Shown one piece after another: positions 51,087 to 60,289 of a DNA stretch of 64,000 nt; the stretch's first letter is position 1; each line of letters opens with the position of its first letter. Source of the stretch: Colwellia sp. 20A7 (GTDB lineage Bacteria; Pseudomonadota; Gammaproteobacteria; Enterobacterales; Alteromonadaceae); contig NZ_CP047130.1 of the NCBI RefSeq assembly GCF_009832865.1, positions 1,178,001 to 1,242,000 of the forward strand. The letters are read 5' to 3'. The translations under genes were made by a program, and so were the position numbers. The notes under the pieces are model-generated. The model did not search any database. It worked only from the letters and a program-made list of their open reading frames with translations, and was not told where the DNA came from.

Positions 51087-51124
51087 ATAAAGTAAAAAAA
51101 ATCTAAATTAAACTTAAATTGAAG

Positions 51125-53428
51125 CTATTTAAAATGCCTATCAAAGAAATTCATAATAGTATTATTCAAATGAACTTTTACTTTTTTGCCTTTCATACTG
51201 TGTTTACTACCAGGGTAAGTCATTAGCTCAAATTGTTTATTTTCGTCTTGCAATGTCTTAATTAATTTAGTGGTATTGGTAAATAGAACATTATCATCAG
51301 CCATTCCATGATAAATCAATAATGGATTTTTTAATTCAGGTGCATAAGGGAAAACACTCGATTTATCATAACCATCGCTATTAACACTTGGGTGGTTCAA
51401 ATAGCGTTCAGTGTAATGAGTATCATATAGTAACCAGTCGGTTACAGGAGCGCCACTCACACCGGCTTTGAAATAGTCACCGGCTTTGAAAAGTGCCATT
51501 AATGCCATATAACCACCATATGAATGGCCATAAATACCAATACGATCTTTATCAACAAAAGGTAATTCATGTAAGTACTTCACGCCCGTTATTTGATCTT
51601 CTATTTCCACTTGACCCAGTTTTTCATAAATAGGAAATTCGAAAGCAGTACCTCTAAAGCTAGAGCCTCTGTTATCTAGTTGGAAGACGATATAGCCTTG
51701 TTGCAACATATACTGAGTAAAGTCTGCGCCTTCCCATGCGTTTTTAACTTTTTGTACGTGGGGACCACCGTAAACATTAACGATAACGGGATACTTTTTA
51801 CCGGGCGCAAGATCATCTGGTGTATATAATTTATAATAAAGCGTTGTTTTACCATCATCGGTAGTGAGAGTGCCAAAACTGGGCTGAATTAAGTCATCGT
51901 AGTATGGGCTACTAGGATGAGTCGCATCTATTTTATTTTCCGCTAACCAAGTGATATGTTTACCATCAGCGTCATGTAAGCTTACTTGAGTCGGCGTATA
52001 TATATTGGAAAAGCTATCAATATAGCTTGTACTATCTTTACTAAAATTGATGTTATGGAAACCATTACGTTGACTTAAACGAGCGACATGCTCAGGAGCG
52101 TTTCCATGTAATGGTACGCTGTATAAATGACGTTCAAGAGGAGTGTCTGCACGGCCAGTGAAGTAAATTAGTCCTTTATTTTCATCAATTTGATTAATTT
52201 CATCTACTATCCAATCGCCTTTAGTTAGTTGATTAATTAATTCTCCTTCATTAGTAAAATGGTATAAATGTTTGAAACCATCTCGCTCTGAAGCCCAAAT
52301 GAACGACTTATTATCATTTAAAAATTGAAGGTCGTGATGTAGGTTTATCCAATGATCTGAATGTTCTGTAATTAGTGTTTTTTGATCACGTGTTTTTAGA
52401 TTATAGGTTTTTAACTTTAATGTTTTTTGATCACGGCTCTGCCATTGATAAGATAAAACTTTACCGTCAGGTAACCATTTTACACGTGGAATATAAATAT
52501 CATTTTTATTACCTTTCGATGTGCCGCCCTCTGCTTCATCTAATTCAACAAAACGGATTTTTTTCCCTTTAATATCGGTTACTGCTAATTGTATTGTGAC
52601 ATTATTGGTGCCAGTGGCAGGGTAGCGCTGTTCAATTAACTTTATTTTTTCTGCATATATTTCATTGCGTATTACTGTTTGTACAGGCGTTTCGTCTACA
52701 CGTAAAAAAGCAATGTGTTTTTCATCTGGAGACCACCAATAACCAGTCATTCGGTCCATTTCTTCTTGGGCAACAAATTCGCTCATGCCATTTTTAATTG
52801 AGCCTTTACCGTCTTTGGTTAACTGTGTTTCCTTACCTGTACTAATGTTTAGTATAAATACGTTCTGAGCACGAATGAAGGATGCATAATTACCTTTTGG
52901 AGAAAATTTAACATCTGTTTCGAATGCGTCTGTTTGGGTTAGGCGTTTCGCTGTTTTTGTTGCTAAATGATAGTAGTAAATGTCGCCATTAAGAGGGAAT
53001 AATAGTGCATTACCATCATTTGAAAATGTATACTCCATAATACCAAAACCATAAACCCGTTGACGTTCACGGCGTGCTTTTTCTTCATCAGAGAGTATTT
53101 CTGTGCCAGTAAATAACACTTGAGAATCTACAAGTAGGTTATTCTCTTTGCTTTTAAGGTTGTACTCCCATAAATCGTAACGATTTAAATCGTCACTTTT
53201 CCCTTGTAAATAGGTCACTCGTGACCCATCAGGGGAAAATTTTAACGACTTAGGTGTTTGACCATTTAAATCTGGAGAGCTATAAATACGTTCAATAGTT
53301 AACGGCATTATTATTTTGTCTACTTGATTAGTGTCTTGCTCCGTTGCATGTACAGTATTTGAAAAAATAAATACTGATGAAAGCAGTGTGCAAGAAGTAA
53401 GGAAAGAAGTGATTAATTTTTTATTCAT
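51125..53428 (-). CDS. Dipeptidyl peptidase IV-type S9 serine peptidase
   Basis: Exported peptidase that likely removes X-Pro or X-Ala dipeptides. The 767-residue precursor has a signal peptide ending near NTVHA, an N-terminal beta-propeller, and a C-terminal alpha/beta hydrolase with the nucleophile in GIYGHSYGGYMALM, the Asp in GMADDNVLF and the His in GSKHSMKG. QEEMDRMTGYWWSPD matches the double-Glu motif that holds the substrate amino terminus in DPP4. It is transcribed alone with its own terminator; radA lies upstream on the same strand. Confidence 0.9.
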   Translation of the reverse strand: MNKKLITSFLTSCTLLSSVFIFSNTVHATEQDTNQVDKIIMPLTIERIYSSPDLNGQTPKSLKFSPDGSRVTYLQGKSDDLNRYDLWEYNLKSKENNLLVDSQVLFTGTEILSDEEKARRERQRVYGFGIMEYTFSNDGNALLFPLNGDIYYYHLATKTAKRLTQTDAFETDVKFSPKGNYASFIRAQNVFILNISTGKETQLTKDGKGSIKNGMSEFVAQEEMDRMTGYWWSPDEKHIAFLRVDETPVQTVIRNEIYAEKIKLIEQRYPATGTNNVTIQLAVTDIKGKKIRFVELDEAEGGTSKGNKNDIYIPRVKWLPDGKVLSYQWQSRDQKTLKLKTYNLKTRDQKTLITEHSDHWINLHHDLQFLNDNKSFIWASERDGFKHLYHFTNEGELINQLTKGDWIVDEINQIDENKGLIYFTGRADTPLERHLYSVPLHGNAPEHVARLSQRNGFHNINFSKDSTSYIDSFSNIYTPTQVSLHDADGKHITWLAENKIDATHPSSPYYDDLIQPSFGTLTTDDGKTTLYYKLYTPDDLAPGKKYPVIVNVYGGPHVQKVKNAWEGADFTQYMLQQGYIVFQLDNRGSSFRGTAFEFPIYEKLGQVEIEDQITGVKYLHELPFVDKDRIGIYGHSYGGYMALMALFKAGDYFKAGVSGAPVTDWLLYDTHYTERYLNHPSVNSDGYDKSSVFPYAPELKNPLLIYHGMADDNVLFTNTTKLIKTLQDENKQFELMTYPGSKHSMKGKKVKVHLNNTIMNFFDRHFK

Positions 53429-53483
53429 GTATAAACCAATTTATATTTGTAAATGTAATTAAGAAAATGCGATCTGTTATCAG

Positions 53484-54854
53484 TTATATTACTTCTAATG
53501 CTTCGCTTAATTTTTTGATACCAATAACTTCCATGCCTTCTATTGCGTGTTTAGGCATGTTATTAAAGGGGACTATTGCACGTTTAAAACCATGCTTTGC
53601 AGCTTCATTTATTCGTTCCTGGCCACTCGGGACAGGTCGTATTTCTCCTGATAAACCAACTTCGCCAAAAATGACTAAGTCTTGCGGTAATGCGTTATCT
53701 TTAAAGCTAGAAACTAATGCCAGAATTAATGCTAAATCGATACTTGTTTCTGTTACTTTTATACCGCCAACAACATTAACGAATACATCTTGGTCGTTAA
53801 GCTGAAGACCACCATGACGGTGCAGAATAGCCAAGAGCATTGATAATCTATTTTGATCTGCACCAACAGCAACGCGTCGCGGGTTTCCTAAAGCAGAATG
53901 ATCAACCAAGGCTTGAATCTCTACCAATAAAGGGCGAGTTCCTTCCCATAGCACCATAACTACACTTCCTGCTGTTTGCTCTTCTGTCCGACTAAGGAAG
54001 ATCGCAGAAGGATTCTTTACCTCTTTTAAACCGGCACCTGTCATAGCAAAAACGCCTAACTCATTAACAGCACCAAAACGGTTTTTATTACCGCGCAGTG
54101 TTCTATAACGTGAATCAGTACTTCCTTCAAGCATGATTGAACAATCTATACAATGTTCTAATACTTTCGGGCCAGCTAGAGAGCCGTCTTTGGTGACATG
54201 ACCAACTAATAAAATAGCGACATGATATTGTTTAGCAAAGCGTGTCAAATAAGCGGCGCTTTCTCTGACTTGTGAAACACTACCTGGTGCAGATTGTATA
54301 TCGCTCATGTGCATTACTTGAATAGAGTCAATAACAATAATTTTTGGTTGTTCTTTTATGGCAATTTGACAAATATTTTCAACGCTTGTTTCTGACAGCA
54401 TTTTTAATTTATCGGTAGGTAAACTTAAGCGTTTAGCACGCATTGCAACTTGCTGTAGTGATTCTTCACCTGTTATATATAACGCAGGCATATTAGTCGC
54501 TAAAGTACACATGGTCTGCAGCAGTAAAGTACTTTTTCCGGCTCCTGGCTCTCCACCAATTAAAATAGCACTTCCAGGAACAATGCCTCCGCCAAGAACA
54601 CGGTCAAATTCAGCGAAACCAGATGAAAATCGAGGTAAATCGGCTAAATCAATATCGTCAAGGGTTTGAACCTTTGCTTGTTCATTGTGCGCCGCCCCCG
54701 CAAATCCGGCAAAGTTTCCACCGCGAGCAGGTAGTTTTGCTTGTCTAAATTCTGAAATAGTGTTCCATGCTTTACAGTCAGTACATTGGCCTAACCAGCG
54801 TGAATATTCAGAACCACAGTCTGTACAGACATAGGCTGCTTTAGTTTTAGCCAT
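53484..54854 (-). CDS. radA: DNA repair protein RadA (branch-migration helicase)
   Basis: RecA-like hexameric ATPase that extends recombination intermediates. The 456-residue protein has the N-terminal zinc finger (CTDCGSEYSRWLGQCTDCKAW), Walker A GGEPGAGKSTLL, Walker B VIDSIQVM, the RadA-specific KNRFG in RGNKNRFGAVNE, and a C-terminal Lon-like domain (GLSGEIRPVPSGQERI). The ATG at 54854 follows GAGGA and starts MAKTKAAYVC as in the family; an in-frame upstream start at 54890 is less likely. It is divergent from the PilZ gene. Confidence 0.96.
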   Translation of the reverse strand: MAKTKAAYVCTDCGSEYSRWLGQCTDCKAWNTISEFRQAKLPARGGNFAGFAGAAHNEQAKVQTLDDIDLADLPRFSSGFAEFDRVLGGGIVPGSAILIGGEPGAGKSTLLLQTMCTLATNMPALYITGEESLQQVAMRAKRLSLPTDKLKMLSETSVENICQIAIKEQPKIIVIDSIQVMHMSDIQSAPGSVSQVRESAAYLTRFAKQYHVAILLVGHVTKDGSLAGPKVLEHCIDCSIMLEGSTDSRYRTLRGNKNRFGAVNELGVFAMTGAGLKEVKNPSAIFLSRTEEQTAGSVVMVLWEGTRPLLVEIQALVDHSALGNPRRVAVGADQNRLSMLLAILHRHGGLQLNDQDVFVNVVGGIKVTETSIDLALILALVSSFKDNALPQDLVIFGEVGLSGEIRPVPSGQERINEAAKHGFKRAIVPFNNMPKHAIEGMEVIGIKKLSEALEVI

Positions 54855-55061
54855 ACTTTCCTCTTCATTAATTATTAATTGTAGGCACAAAAATTGCTTC
54901 GTTATTGATATATCTATATTGTTGCAGATAGCTGCAAGATGATGTATTAAATACTATAGCTGAATTTAAGTCGTTTAAATTATAATGCTATTTGACGTTG
55001 CATTATACTTTATTCAAAAAATTCTTTAATTAGACAATAAGAGTCAACATAATATTATTCT

Positions 55062-57512
55062 ATGAGCAAAGACTTTTCAAAATACCAAAAGATAATTCAT
55101 AACTTTCGCGGTGAAGTAAGCAAGCCAAGTTTTGATATCAAGTTTACTCAACAGAGTAAACAGATGACTAAGACGGAGAAGTTCTTATTAAAAATGGAAT
55201 TGAAACGCTTAGCGAGTACCTGTACTCGGTCTATAGATTTACGCGGTTTGGTTAATGGGGAGTGTAAGTTATTTCAATATTGTGGGCAAAGCCACTTTTT
55301 AGATGATATTGCTATTAGTGTATTTCAAGAAAATGTAGAAAAATACCAAGGTTATACTTTCGGCGTTTATGAAGCGGTAAAAAATACGGAAAATAATTTT
55401 CGTGTTCTATATCAAAAAGAGCAACAAAATATCGATCAGGCCAAATCAAAGCAAGGGTCGGTTCAACTTCCTACAAAAACAGTCGACAAACTTCAATATC
55501 CTGTTAAGTATTTTCCTTGCAGTGAACGATATAATCGAATGGAAGAACGAATGAATTTTGTTGTGCCTTTCGCAATAGCGTTGGACGATAATCAGAAAAA
55601 ACCAGTGAGTAGTATTGATATCAGCGTGACAGGGTTAAAATTTCGATTAAATAGTAAGTTTCCTCTTTATATAGACCAAAAAATAACAATAGTTTTCAAA
55701 GATATTGAAAGTGACTTTCAATTTTCTCGAAGTGACAGTTTAGTTTATCAAATTAAAAATATATACAGTGATGAAAATACCCAAATTATTGGTTGTCAGC
55801 GGATAGATGACTTTGAAAGTGATGATTTTAAAACGTTTTTACTTGATTATATTCAAGTTAATAAACGTAGATATAAGATTAACTTAGAAAATACTATTGC
55901 AGCTTTACAGTCTAGAAGTTTTGAACAATATGTATTACCTAAGATTAATGAGTTACCTATATATTTTGAGCGAAACAGCAATCAAATTATTCCTCGTTAT
56001 GTATTAACAACAAACAATAATCAACCTACCTTTCAATACTGGCAAGATGAAAAGAATCACTCTAATTTACATTCGCTAGTTAATGAAGAGCGTTTGCCTC
56101 GCTTGTTAAAAAGACATAAGCAAGGTAAGTCGTTATTGGTTTATAGTTTTATTCATCACCATCAAGGTAAAGATTATTTTTACACTGTAGATGAAGATCA
56201 ATTATCTGAGGAAAGTGACTTTATTCCCGAATTTTTTGCTTTTGCAGCTAAAAGAGCTTCTTTTTCAGTGACCAAGTTAACCTATTTCGCTATTGATAAA
56301 TCAGCAATATATTCTCCTTTTATTTTATCAAATAGCCAAGACTCGGATAAACAATATATAAATCTGCCACCTTCAAAAGAAGTAATTAATTGCATTAATT
56401 CATTGTCTTTTACTGTTGTTGCTAGTGATATTACGCATGAAAAATCTATTGCTGAGTATCAACATTTTTCAAATGAAGGGATAGATGTAAACAAATTGAA
56501 AAAGTTTGGGCACAAGCGGTTAAAAAATAAATTGGTTGTTCAACAGTTAGGTATTACCTATAAAAATTTGCGACAAGAGCCTCGATTTATTTATAAAACG
56601 CCAGTTATATTGGAGAGTAATGAGCAAGAATGGCAAGCGGATTCTATTGATTTTTCTGTATCTGGTCTTAAGTTAGTGTTAAGTGAAAGTGCCGGTGTAT
56701 GTGCCGGCGACGTTATTAATATGACATTTCCAAGCTTACAAAAGATAACCTCATCCCATGAATTGAAAAAATTACCTTATGAGATCATACAAGTTAATCA
56801 GAAAAAAACACTGCTTAATTGTAAAGTTTATATTAGAACAGAGCAGCATGTAGGTCGCACATTTTTTAAATTATTAATTGATAAAAATAAAGAGAAGCTA
56901 ACTGCCGATAAAGATAGTTTATTGATTTCAGGATTAGCTGAATCACTGCGATCCCATTATTCACAATGTATCGAAGTACCAACGTTAATTGTACAAACAA
57001 GTGGTAGTCGTTACAAAGTAGAAGTACTGGTTACCAATAATCAGGATAATGAGTTTTTAGAACGATTACGTATACTTAGTGATAGAAAAGGATTTTATAA
57101 TTTTTATCCAATATTAACCAAGCTATATAAGGATAACTTTCTTGATTCTTGCCTTAAAAAACTGGTGATAAATGCTGAGCCCATTAGTGATGTTCTTTAT
57201 ATTGCTATTGCAAACAATGTAGAGCAAATTGATAGAGGGGTGAGTATAAAGTTTGAGCGGGAATTGAATACGTCAGTATTGAGAAAAAATTTCATCAAGC
57301 AAGCAACAGAAAAAGGAAGTTTCTTCTGTTTTCAATTAAAAATATCACGCACTAACACACCTGATTTAGAATATTTAAACGCAGAGCTCAGCTACATTAG
57401 TACTTATGCTATACATCGTAGTAAACAAATAGAACAAGATATTTTGAGTGTTGTTGCATCTATTCAATGTATCGACATTACGCATGGGGTTTTGTACAGC
57501 CATCGATTGTAG
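55062..57512 (+). CDS. Large PilZ-domain cyclic-di-GMP binding protein (PlzD-like)
   Basis: An 816-residue cytosolic protein with two PilZ-type motif pairs. The first is RMEER (159-163) with DISVTG (186-191); the second is RQEPR (504-508) with DFSVSG (530-535). Both keep the RxxxR and DxSxxG residues known to bind cyclic-di-GMP. The regions between and after have no domain I recognise and no membrane span. Its place between radA and serB matches Vibrio cholerae PlzD (VC2344), so it is probably the orthologue. Output is unknown. Confidence 0.85.
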   Translation: MSKDFSKYQKIIHNFRGEVSKPSFDIKFTQQSKQMTKTEKFLLKMELKRLASTCTRSIDLRGLVNGECKLFQYCGQSHFLDDIAISVFQENVEKYQGYTFGVYEAVKNTENNFRVLYQKEQQNIDQAKSKQGSVQLPTKTVDKLQYPVKYFPCSERYNRMEERMNFVVPFAIALDDNQKKPVSSIDISVTGLKFRLNSKFPLYIDQKITIVFKDIESDFQFSRSDSLVYQIKNIYSDENTQIIGCQRIDDFESDDFKTFLLDYIQVNKRRYKINLENTIAALQSRSFEQYVLPKINELPIYFERNSNQIIPRYVLTTNNNQPTFQYWQDEKNHSNLHSLVNEERLPRLLKRHKQGKSLLVYSFIHHHQGKDYFYTVDEDQLSEESDFIPEFFAFAAKRASFSVTKLTYFAIDKSAIYSPFILSNSQDSDKQYINLPPSKEVINCINSLSFTVVASDITHEKSIAEYQHFSNEGIDVNKLKKFGHKRLKNKLVVQQLGITYKNLRQEPRFIYKTPVILESNEQEWQADSIDFSVSGLKLVLSESAGVCAGDVINMTFPSLQKITSSHELKKLPYEIIQVNQKKTLLNCKVYIRTEQHVGRTFFKLLIDKNKEKLTADKDSLLISGLAESLRSHYSQCIEVPTLIVQTSGSRYKVEVLVTNNQDNEFLERLRILSDRKGFYNFYPILTKLYKDNFLDSCLKKLVINAEPISDVLYIAIANNVEQIDRGVSIKFERELNTSVLRKNFIKQATEKGSFFCFQLKISRTNTPDLEYLNAELSYISTYAIHRSKQIEQDILSVVASIQCIDITHGVLYSHRL

Positions 57513-57549
57513 GTAAACCCTTGAATTAATGACTGTGAGTATCGTTATT

Positions 57550-57573
57550 GGCTCTAATACTTATAATAGAGCC
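57550..57573. repeat. Small hairpin between the PilZ gene and serB
   Basis: GGCTCTA/TAGAGCC arms around a 10-base loop, between convergent genes. No strong T tract either way; possibly a weak bidirectional terminator. Confidence 0.4.
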
Positions 57574-57579
57574 GTCTAA

Positions 57580-58599
57580 TTAGGCTAACCAATGCAATAA
57601 ACAATCTAATCCCTTTTGGTTAATACTGCTATCTGCTTGTGCTAATACAATGGGTTTAGCGTGAAATGCAACACCGAAGTTAGCTGCTGCCATCATCACA
57701 AGATCGTTAGCACCATCACCCATTGCAACGGTTTGAGCATGAGGTATTTGATATTTTTCTGATAATAAGTTTAATGAATCAGCTTTAACTTGCGCATCAA
57801 CTACACTGCCTAATACTTTTCCCGTTAGTTTACCGTCAACAATTTCTAATACATTAGCGAAAGTTGCGTCAAGATCTAGCATGTCCTTAAGGTGATCAGC
57901 AAAGTAAGTAAAACCACCTGATGCTACAGCAATACGCCAATTGTGTTTTTTAAGTTCGCTAATTAATGTTTCTAAACCTGCCATTAATGGAATGTTTTTT
58001 GCGACATCGGCAAGAATTTTCTCCGGTGAACCAGCTAATGTTGCAACACGTTGATGTAAGCTTTGAGAAAAATCTAGATCGCCTTGCATAGCAAGTTCAG
58101 TTACCGCAGATACTTCTTCACCAACACCTGCTAATTTTGCTATTTCATCAATACATTCAATTTCAATGGTGGTTGAATCCATATCCATTACCAGTAACCC
58201 TGGTTCATTTAATTTAGGAGCATTTAGAATTAATGCCGCCTCTATTTCATTTGCTAAAGCAAAGTCTGCAATAGCTCGGCGAGACTTAAAAAAATCATTA
58301 CAAGTAGCACTAAAACGGTAACTCGTTTGATTATTTCGGGTGTTTATTGCAATTAATCCATCAATAGTAAAATGGCAGTTGCGTTGTAGTGAAAGTAAAT
58401 TTATTAATGTTAAGTCAGAAAATACCACTAATTCAGGTTTTGATGAATCAGTATTATGACCTTCATTTAATGTTAAGTGTTCATCGTTTAAAGTGAAATC
58501 AATAGGTAATTTACTTTTAATTTCATGCTGCCCAAGATGATTTTCAAGCGATAAAGATGATATTTCAGTAGAAAAAGATACAGTAGTAGAAAAAGACAC
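57580..58599 (-). CDS. serB: Phosphoserine phosphatase
   Basis: Last step of serine synthesis. The 339-residue protein has an N-terminal ACT-like region and the HAD phosphatase domain: catalytic motif I VMDMDSTTIEIECIDEIA (DxDxT), motif II VASGG, and motif III/IV MGDGANDLVMM. Length is close to E. coli SerB (322). It is divergent from ytjB, as in E. coli. Confidence 0.96.
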   Translation of the reverse strand: MSFSTTVSFSTEISSLSLENHLGQHEIKSKLPIDFTLNDEHLTLNEGHNTDSSKPELVVFSDLTLINLLSLQRNCHFTIDGLIAINTRNNQTSYRFSATCNDFFKSRRAIADFALANEIEAALILNAPKLNEPGLLVMDMDSTTIEIECIDEIAKLAGVGEEVSAVTELAMQGDLDFSQSLHQRVATLAGSPEKILADVAKNIPLMAGLETLISELKKHNWRIAVASGGFTYFADHLKDMLDLDATFANVLEIVDGKLTGKVLGSVVDAQVKADSLNLLSEKYQIPHAQTVAMGDGANDLVMMAAANFGVAFHAKPIVLAQADSSINQKGLDCLLHWLA

Positions 58600-58646
58600 G
58601 TTAACTCTCTATTATAGGGGCATGTATATCGATACCATGCACTTTT

Positions 58647-59300
58647 ATGATGAATAAATTAGAACAGCCTTTATACCCTAAACTATCGTCAATTTATAAT
58701 AAAATTCTGCAATTAGTTAGTGCTATTTTGCTTATAGTAATGCTATTGGTATTTTTGGTGGATAATACAGAAAAAAATAATCAAGTTGTTGAACAGCACT
58801 TTGAGCAAGTTGCCGATAAACTTCTAGAGCAAGCTATTGCCGGTATTTCAGTGATTTTAATGGATAACACTTCCTCGATATCCAAAAAAGAACGTAATGC
58901 TCAATTACAGGCATACTTGAATAACCTTGCCGATGCGGATTATATTAAACATGTACACTTATATGATACCACTGGGTTGTTAATGTTGAAGTCAGAATCA
59001 AGTGGCGAAATTAGTAGTACGATTAAATATCTTTATGGTATTGATGAAGTGATGCCATCACTTGATAAAAGTAAGCAATATGTTCCTGTTATTAAAGAAA
59101 TAAGAAGTACGAATATAAAGGGATATTTACGACTAACTATAGAGAAATATTATTTAACGTCAGCGTTAATTCGTAACAATTATGAAAGCCATACATCATT
59201 TAGGTTATTACTTCTTGCTGCAGGTGTTATAGGTTTTTTACTGACAAGAGGTTTAAATCGCTTTAGTAGACAGGGTTATAGAGCACCTAAAAGCTATTAA
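58647..59300 (+). CDS. ytjB: YtjB/Smp family membrane protein
   Basis: A 217-residue inner-membrane protein of the YtjB (Smp, AhpA) family, whose gene lies next to serB in many gammaproteobacteria. It has an N-terminal span (ILQLVSAILLIVMLLVFLV), a periplasmic domain of about 140 residues, and a second span (LLLLAAGVIGFLLTRG). The topology recalls a sensor domain without a kinase. Function is not established. Two tandem ATG codons mark the start. It overlaps the TatD-type gene by four bases, tail to tail. Confidence 0.82.
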   Translation: MMNKLEQPLYPKLSSIYNKILQLVSAILLIVMLLVFLVDNTEKNNQVVEQHFEQVADKLLEQAIAGISVILMDNTSSISKKERNAQLQAYLNNLADADYIKHVHLYDTTGLLMLKSESSGEISSTIKYLYGIDEVMPSLDKSKQYVPVIKEIRSTNIKGYLRLTIEKYYLTSALIRNNYESHTSFRLLLLAAGVIGFLLTRGLNRFSRQGYRAPKSY

Positions 59301-60145
59301 ATGAAGAATAATTGCTCTACATTACGTTCTATTTGTTCAGCAATAACTACTGCTGGCTCTTCCCTTATCGCTGATAAAGCCTGGAATATAGTAAGTACAT
59401 TTAGTGGTGAGTTATTGCTACCTTGGGTTCCAAAAGGCGGCATAGATGGGGCATCAGTTTCTAATAACAAACTTGATAAAGGTAAACGTTTTATTGCATC
59501 AATTGTTTTTTTTGCTCTAGGGTAGGTGATAGTGCCGCCAACACCTAGCTTAAATCCTAAATTTACATAGTCTTTAGCTTGTTGGTAACTACCTGAAAAA
59601 GCATGTATAACTCCTGCGCTTTCGAGTTTATATTGCTTTAATAACGACAATATTAATGGATGCGATTGGCAATGATGAATTATGATGGGTAAATTATTTT
59701 CTTGCGCAATACCCAATTGCATTTCAAAAAACTCTTGCTGTAATTTAATGTTCTTATTGAACTCATGTTCATTTTCTGTACTTGTTTTTGCCTTACATAC
59801 ATCAATACCGCACTCACCAACCGCGACTATTTTATTACTTTTAAAACGATAATTGTCGGCAAAGATTTGCTTAAGTTCACGCTCTTGAAATGCAACATCA
59901 TAATTTTTTGACGAGTTAACATCTTGCTCAATAATAAACCAAGGATGAATACCTAAACTGCACGTTATATTTATTGGTGTTATTGTTCCTGTTAACGATA
60001 TGACTCTTTGCCAATGCTCAGGATTAACAGCAGGTACAATAATACGATGAATATTATTCGTTTCACATCGCTGTAGAAGTTGAGGGAGATTAGCTTCGAA
60101 GGCAGCAAAATCAAGATGACAATGACTATCGGTAAACTGCATCAT
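59297..60145 (-). CDS. TatD-family metal-dependent deoxyribonuclease, YjjV-like
   Basis: A 282-residue TIM-barrel metal hydrolase. Family motifs: TDSHCHLDF (HxH metal ligands), VGECGID (Glu ligand), IIHHCQSH, VIHAFSGS and LLLETDAPSMPP (Asp ligand). TatD proteins are exonucleases or deoxyribonucleases. Of the E. coli members, YjjV is the likeliest equivalent, given the start and the serB neighbourhood, but I cannot exclude YcfH or TatD. Confidence 0.88.
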   Translation of the reverse strand: MMQFTDSHCHLDFAAFEANLPQLLQRCETNNIHRIIVPAVNPEHWQRVISLTGTITPINITCSLGIHPWFIIEQDVNSSKNYDVAFQERELKQIFADNYRFKSNKIVAVGECGIDVCKAKTSTENEHEFNKNIKLQQEFFEMQLGIAQENNLPIIIHHCQSHPLILSLLKQYKLESAGVIHAFSGSYQQAKDYVNLGFKLGVGGTITYPRAKKTIDAIKRLPLSSLLLETDAPSMPPFGTQGSNNSPLNVLTIFQALSAIREEPAVVIAEQIERNVEQLFFI

Positions 60146-60239
60146 TGCCTCTTTATTTTATAAAAAACGAGTGAATTATTATTCATTATTACTAGTTTTT
60201 TTGTAGTCAGTTATTAAAATATTTTAATCAAAACATATT

Positions 60240-60281
60240 GAGCAAGTGCTGTGACTTTGTTCTTTAGCACAGCGCTTGCTC
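60240..60281 (-). terminator. Hairpin after purL
   Basis: Stem of 14 pairs, GAGCAAGTGCTGTG/CACAGCGCTTGCTC with one G-U pair, nine bases past the purL stop. The T tract on the minus strand is weak (AATATGTTTT). Confidence 0.65.
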
Positions 60282-60289
60282 GTTTTGCA

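Noticed and set aside
54992..55009. TTGACG and TATACT before the PilZ gene as a promoter
   Set aside because: The spacing is six bases, far from the 16-18 needed.
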